Positions 59,156 through 64,000 of a stretch of DNA of 64,000 nucleotides are shown in pieces. Position numbers and translations under genes: made by a program. The stretch spans positions 63,862,763 to 63,926,762 of the forward strand of contig NC_073746.1 of the NCBI RefSeq assembly GCF_029784135.1, in the 5' to 3' direction. Numbering within the stretch: the stretch's first letter is position 1; the number at the start of each line of letters is the position of its first letter. The notes beneath the pieces are model-generated. The model had not been told where the DNA came from. It worked only from the letters and a program-made list of their open reading frames with translations, and did not search any database. The stretch is from Toxorhynchites rutilus septentrionalis. Its lineage: Eukaryota; Arthropoda; Insecta; Diptera; Culicidae.

Positions 59156-60861
59156 GTTACAAATGAGATTTCCGTGAATAGGCACATGTTATTACGACAT
59201 TCGTGTTTTTTTTCAAGGGGGTTATGAATCCGGGATTAGATTACATATTCTGCACCACAACCAAGAGGAAACTTCTAACCAATACGATCAATGACATGGT
59301 CGAAATCACGAGCGAAAAGTCTTCCTGCTTTATATTTGGATTTAAACTTGACAATTCTACGTTTTATGGAATAAAACATTCAAAATATTGTCTCCTTCGT
59401 TCTAATTTTTGCTTCAATATCTGTACTAGTATCTCACAGTTAAAGTTTAGTAAAGAAGTGTGTCTAAATCCATTGATTGCTACTTCATTTGAATGCTTCC
59501 GACACATTTTTTTAAATAGTACTAGCTTCAAATAAAACAACATTTAATTGCACTAAACAATTGCAGAAGTCTCGGAGATTATCTGCAGGCGAATGATTTT
59601 CTTGCAAAGTAAGTTACTTGAGATGTTATTTCATGCTTGATTGTCGTAAAAAAATTCGCCTGATTGTGCAGTTTTGCTGTTGTACTGTCCTCAGAAGTCA
59701 CCGAATAAATGTTTCTTATTTCAGTAGGATCATTTAGGGTACAATCCTTATGTCGAATGGAATCAATAGCGTTTTTTTTTTTGCTTTGGAAACAATCTCC
59801 ATGATAAAACCATTAGAAAAACAGATATGTATGACGTTGATTCTCTCGAATGTTCTCGAAAAGCGTTTTGGATAAGTAGTATTTTGGGCAGTTATCATAG
59901 TGGGATTATCAAAAATCATTAAATAGATTTTCTTACGCATTCGAACAAATGGGATGAAGAAGAAATAATTTTTTTTTTATTAAATCGTTTATTTTTACAG
60001 GCTCAGTTACATAAGTTTAAAGGAGCCAAACTCCTATCTGTATTGTTACAAGTATATATAAACATTTTTCATTAATTCTAGTGTTAATTAAGTAGAGAAC
60101 CGATTATTCGCGGTTTGCTCGAGTTTAGAAGGGTGACATTTTTTTCAGGAAAAGGAAGGGATATAAGGATATGTTGACAATATTCACACTCACATTCGCA
60201 CTCACATTCATCATACTCAAAAAAAAAAATTTTTTTGATTTTAGTAATTTTAACTCTTCATTTCATACAATTGGCATAACAGAGCGTTTCCCAAAGCCAA
60301 CGATTTCACATATTTTCAAACTCTCAGATTTATTGGTAGGAAGTAGTATAATGAATACTACATAAATAGAATTGAACAAATAGAAGAGCGATACAAATAA
60401 CTTTTTGAACAATATTAATGAAAGGATCAAATAATGAAAAACAACCATTACTACTAATAAAGCCCATTTGCATGATTTTTTTTCAAAAAAAAAAAGGTTA
60501 TTTGATGTAAGGTTATAATCAGAATAGCACGATTTCTATGCAGCAGGTTCCGAAAATAAAGCAGTTTGCGTTGCATCGAAAGAAAAATGCGCTGCCTGAG
60601 ACGAGAATTGTCTAGTGTAATTTCGCCTCACGAGCATTTTGGAAGTCATCTGCATATTCAATGTAGAATGGTCGCTGGAAATTAGTTTATAGAACATATT
60701 TTCAAAGCGCTGGTGTAGTCTCAGTCGATGTATGGAATGGAACGCGTCCACTGAAAATTCTCCAAACGATGACGAGAAAGGTTTTGTATTGCGCTGACAA
60801 CAACAGTTAAGTTGAGATACTGTAGCTGGTTGAGCTGGAGAGTTGAGAAGCTCTCAAACTT
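59156..60861. other. Unassigned AT-rich DNA
   Basis: Open frames at 59203-59535 (plus) and others have no known domain. About 59970-60240 may be an interspersed repeat: a T-run, then TTTATTTTTACAGGCTCAGT, then a CACTCACATTC-type simple repeat. Confidence 0.4.
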
Positions 60862-61218
60862 TTGCCTACTTCACTTTTTGAATATGTGATTTGCGGAGAC
60901 GAAAAACATTTTTTTATTTTTGTTTATTTATTCACATTAAAGAACACGTGCAAATGTGCCGTTTGCTTCAAAAGTGCGCTCCTTTGCCCCGCACTACTCT
61001 ACATTCATTGGCACCCTAATGAACAGCATAAAAAACCGTTAACAGGATTCGACGAGAAAGCGAACATAATCTGGAAGGATAACTGTGTGAAATATGAAAA
61101 AAGATTGTGGTACAAAACTGTGCATAGAAACTGCATAAATGTTAATGCCTACAAAAACGAAACTTTTTCCCAAAAATCGGCTCGAACTTTCCGGGCGACC
61201 CAATATAAGCTATTCTGA
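60862..61218 (+). other. Unrecognised open frame, possible upstream exon
   Basis: A 118-codon frame with no ATG at its start (TTG). It is Cys-rich early (TCKCAVCFKSALLC), followed by a charged segment (GFDEKANIIWKDNCVKYEKR). Composition is more protein-like than the neighbouring frames. It could join the next exon through a short intron ending near 61312, but I do not recognise the protein. Confidence 0.25.
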
Positions 61219-61312
61219 TTTCTTTCTGATTTTTGTTTTCATTCTCCCTGATGTTTGAGAGTTATAGTTGGCAACCCTGCTTGTTTCACCATATCTAACA
61301 CAAATCCAAAGG

Positions 61313-61651
61313 TTACAGAGTTTACCAAAAAAAATTATGTGGTTGATGAAAGATTACCACCTTGTTGGAAATGCGAATAAAATTTTATGTTCAGTTGATC
61401 GGGCAGTTTTTCCAGCTAATTCAGCGTGGGACTACGTCCAGGTACATCCACCTTCCGTTGCCCACTACATCAGCTATAACAAGTTCGTTCCTCCATGGGG
61501 GGCATACCTATTAATATGCGGTCAACCCCTGACCACTAAACGAAACGTTAGCTGCTGGAATGACACAACAAAATACTTTGGTTCATGGGAAAAATTTTAT
61601 GAGCAATGTATCATAGGCATAGGAGTCCGAGCGATAATGAGTGAACATTAA
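61313..61651 (+). CDS. Unrecognised open frame, possible last exon
   Basis: The frame after a CCAAAGGTTACAG acceptor-like sequence reads through KDYHLVGNANKILCSVDR, WDYVQVHPPSVAHYISYNKF and SCWNDTTKYFGSWEKFYEQC to a TAA at 61649-61651. AATAAA follows 26 nt later (about 61677), a good poly(A) position. Balanced composition with Trp, Cys and Pro suggests real protein ancestry. There is no known domain, and no ATG that is clearly the start. It could be a gene end, a transposon ORF or an old viral insertion. Confidence 0.3.
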   Translation, partial: LQSLPKKIMWLMKDYHLVGNANKILCSVDRAVFPANSAWDYVQVHPPSVAHYISYNKFVPPWGAYLLICGQPLTTKRNVSCWNDTTKYFGSWEKFYEQCIIGIGVRAIMSEH

Positions 61652-61862
61652 CTTAGGGAAAAAAATATGATTGAGCAATAAAACCTAAAATATAGCTACG
61701 CTATTCTCCCTAACGCTCATAATTAGAAAGATGAAATGTGCTTGTCATCCCAACTATCATCACGTTTATTTCAAAGCAAATAACCAACCTTTTATACGTG
61801 ACCAATTTTCTGTCCGCCCTAGCCCACCACCAGTCGTGTTGGACTAACACCAGCACCCCCCT

Positions 61863-61878
61863 CCCCCCCCCCCCCCCC
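61863..61878. repeat. Homopolymer run of 16 C
   Basis: Preceded by a further C-rich stretch (CACCCCCCT). Such runs are length-polymorphic and prone to sequencing error. Confidence 0.9.
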
Positions 61879-64000
61879 GGGCCCACTGTGTTGTTGTCTG
61901 CTCCCGTTTTCTGGCTCGGTCAAAGTTAAGTGTATAATGATATCAGCGGGGTATATATGTCAAGCAAAATAATAACAAAAAAAAACAAAATATCGTTTTG
62001 CCAAGCCCGAACAAAGCGACCAGAGAGGAGACCAAGCGCCAACGGTGGTGACTCTGAGGGTAAGCGAAGCGAAAGATGGGAGAAAAAAAATGCGGCGGCA
62101 AATTTAATTTGCGGCTACAAACAACACCGGCGTCGTCGTCGTCGATGTGAATTGAATTAAGCTGTAGTACACAAGGTGCTGCGCAGCCCCTGAGAGGCTG
62201 AGAAAGTTTTCGGGGTGGAAATATGCGGTTGGATTTAGGGAGACAAATGACAAACAGGGTTGGGACATCGTTTGAATTTGGTCATCCTAGTTTTTGTATT
62301 TGTTTTTAACAACTCATTGTTTTATGAAATTGCACTGCTAGTCGCTATTCGGTGCATCCCTGGCGCTGCCCTCTGGGAAATCCTCAACGGTTTCATAAAG
62401 CAGTTCTGCCGCTACCCTGCATCACTTGCGTTGTCGGGAGCGAAATAATAAGACGAAGTTAACTGGGACGCGCTACCTTGAAGTGAGGTGGATAATTGAG
62501 TTTTCGTAACTTTTTCCCCCAGCACCCAAATTCTCGGTAGCTCGGAACCACGTGAAGTCGCGAAGGAATTCGACTCAATTTCAACACCGTAAACAATTCC
62601 TGTGTTCATTGTCGGAAGGTAACTTCAAACGTCAAACATTTCTGATAGTCATGGCAATTACATCTTTTTTATTGTGCACGTGCCGAAACACTTTTTTTTT
62701 GTGAGTCAAGAAAGGAGCTACAGAGATGAAAAAAAAAATGAAAATCTCATACGAAGCACCGCCGGGAAAACGGTCCCTCGGAGGGGGAAGCAATGGTAGC
62801 CTTCTCTCGCGTAAAGCTGGCAACGACGTTCCTCCTCTGTTGGGCTTCCTTGCTTCATTAGGTGTGTTGATCTTTTCCGAAAAACTTCCGGCCGCACGAG
62901 AAACCCAGTGCTCCCAGGTCCTCCTATAGACAGATATATAACACCTGGTTCGTTCACGCCCATCGTTACTCGTTTGTGTTTGCCTCCTGCGAGGGCCGGA
63001 ATGGTAGCGCTCGGCACGCTTCTCCAAAGATTACATCCACGAGTGCTCTGTAAACACCCATTCATGCAAGCCATTGCTCTGTATCCTTTTCGAAACCGGT
63101 TCATAACTCGCTGGCGTGGGTTTGTGGAACTTTTCATGTTTTACAGGCACCTTTTCCTGTCACCGTGTGTTGTTTTGGGGGGCTCTCGGATTCGGAACCG
63201 GCTCGTCCGACTGTCTGTGACTGGCTGCTCATCCCTTTTGGACGTTGTTTAGTGTGTCGTCTTTGGCGAAGAAAACGTCTCGTTTCGAGCCCGGCAGGGA
63301 CCGATATGCTAACTAGAAAATTATGTAAACATACTGTTATAATATATACGGCATTATGGCGATGTTGACACGCTCACATCCACGAGGATTTCGTCGAGCG
63401 GAGATGGCGGAGATAAACGGGAAAAATTTCCCGCTGTAATGTATTAATTCGGATGAAATAAATTGGATTGTACGAACTGATTGTTCCAAAATTAGTACAG
63501 CAGGGGGGTCGTTACGAAATCAGATTCGTGGGAAGGGCCGAAATGATCCCGTGGACCAAATTTGGGAGAAATGAGTTTGAAGGGGTCGGAAGAGGACCGA
63601 GAAAATCGAGAGCACGCCAGGTTTTACCAGCAAAATCGTCATTATTCCTCGCCAAATTTAATGAGCTACCCTGCAATGCAAAAGGAGCATCATCCTGCAA
63701 GTAGGTCAACATTTTCGAAGACATTAATTTTTCGTATAATGGAGCGCTGCCTTCATGCTGTGTCTGTTTTGGCATGCTCCCAATGAAAATTCTATGGCGC
63801 GTATTGCCTCCCTTCGTGGGAGGATGATGGGTCGAATGGAAGAGAAACGAGCATTTTAGATGAATAATGCTGTACTATGGGCATTCTTCTGAACTTGAAT
63901 CATGATGTTTAGAATGGTATTGTGTTGGCTGAGACAGCAATCGATTTGAATTCTCAACTTTAGTCACGTTTTCATATACGATTTCACTAAAGATCGTAAC
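61879..64000. other. GC-richer region, no certain gene
   Basis: Less repeat-laden than the rest. A CGTCGTCGTCG run is at about 62130-62142. Overlapping open frames occur at 62632-63252 on both strands; none is recognised with confidence. A possible receptor-tail-like peptide on the minus strand near 63060-63105 is discussed in the findings. The DNA could be regulatory or intronic sequence of a neighbouring gene. Confidence 0.4.

Overview
The window looks like non-coding nuclear DNA of a culicine (Aedes-like) mosquito. It is AT-rich and intron-bearing, and it is packed with nested transposons: two mariner (D,D34D) elements, two mosquito-type DD37E ITm elements, a Tc1-like remnant, three tRNA-derived SINE families, a hAT-like element, and many foldback or MITE-like repeats. 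The organism call is inference from the repeat content and the insect-type gene. No reverse transcriptase domain, rRNA, CRISPR array or prokaryotic feature is visible.

Only one protein-coding gene is secure: glucosamine-6-phosphate isomerase/deaminase (Gnpda1, formerly Oscillin), plus strand. One long coding exon (6068-6835) carries the whole catalytic domain and ends in a clean GT donor. A 12,000-nt intron filled with transposons follows. Two small in-phase exons, 18836-18901 and 19921-19962, each carry an acceptor, a version of the family's C-terminal xLxxVHxKLIE segment and their own stop codon, so they look like alternative last exons. Two genuine tRNA genes lie downstream: initiator tRNA-Met (31422-31493, minus) and tRNA-Val(CAC) (32407-32479, plus).

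Layout. 1-4365: remnant of a gag-like ORF unit with a SINE in it, then a large foldback whose left arm holds a second SINE. 4366-6067: repeat end and candidate 5' region of Gnpda1. 7070-8331: mariner 1. 8391-16095: a compound element ('family A') hosting a 2.27-kb palindromic element and a foldback whose arms each hold a histone H3 pseudogene plus a histone-type 3' stem-loop. 21510-26215: an inverted pair of family A copies around a DD37E element and a Tc1-like fragment. 28730-38345: satellite-like arrays, SINEs, MITEs and inverted repeats. 39130-47480: an inverted repeat interrupted by a mariner that is itself split by a 3.6-kb hAT-like element, with a second DD37E element in its centre. 50046-51118: a solo family A copy. 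51945-57864: a near-identical tandem duplication of about 2.95 kb. 57866-64000: mostly unassigned, with a third SINE family and one unrecognised open frame.

Many insertions can be ordered from the sequence alone, because target-site duplications or uninterrupted sister copies (empty sites) are present in the same window. The least explained signals are the histone H3 capture, a recurrent terminal module built on the palindrome GACGTAGTCCTACGTC, a TATA/initiator pair kept in four family A copies, and the paired Gnpda1 last exons.
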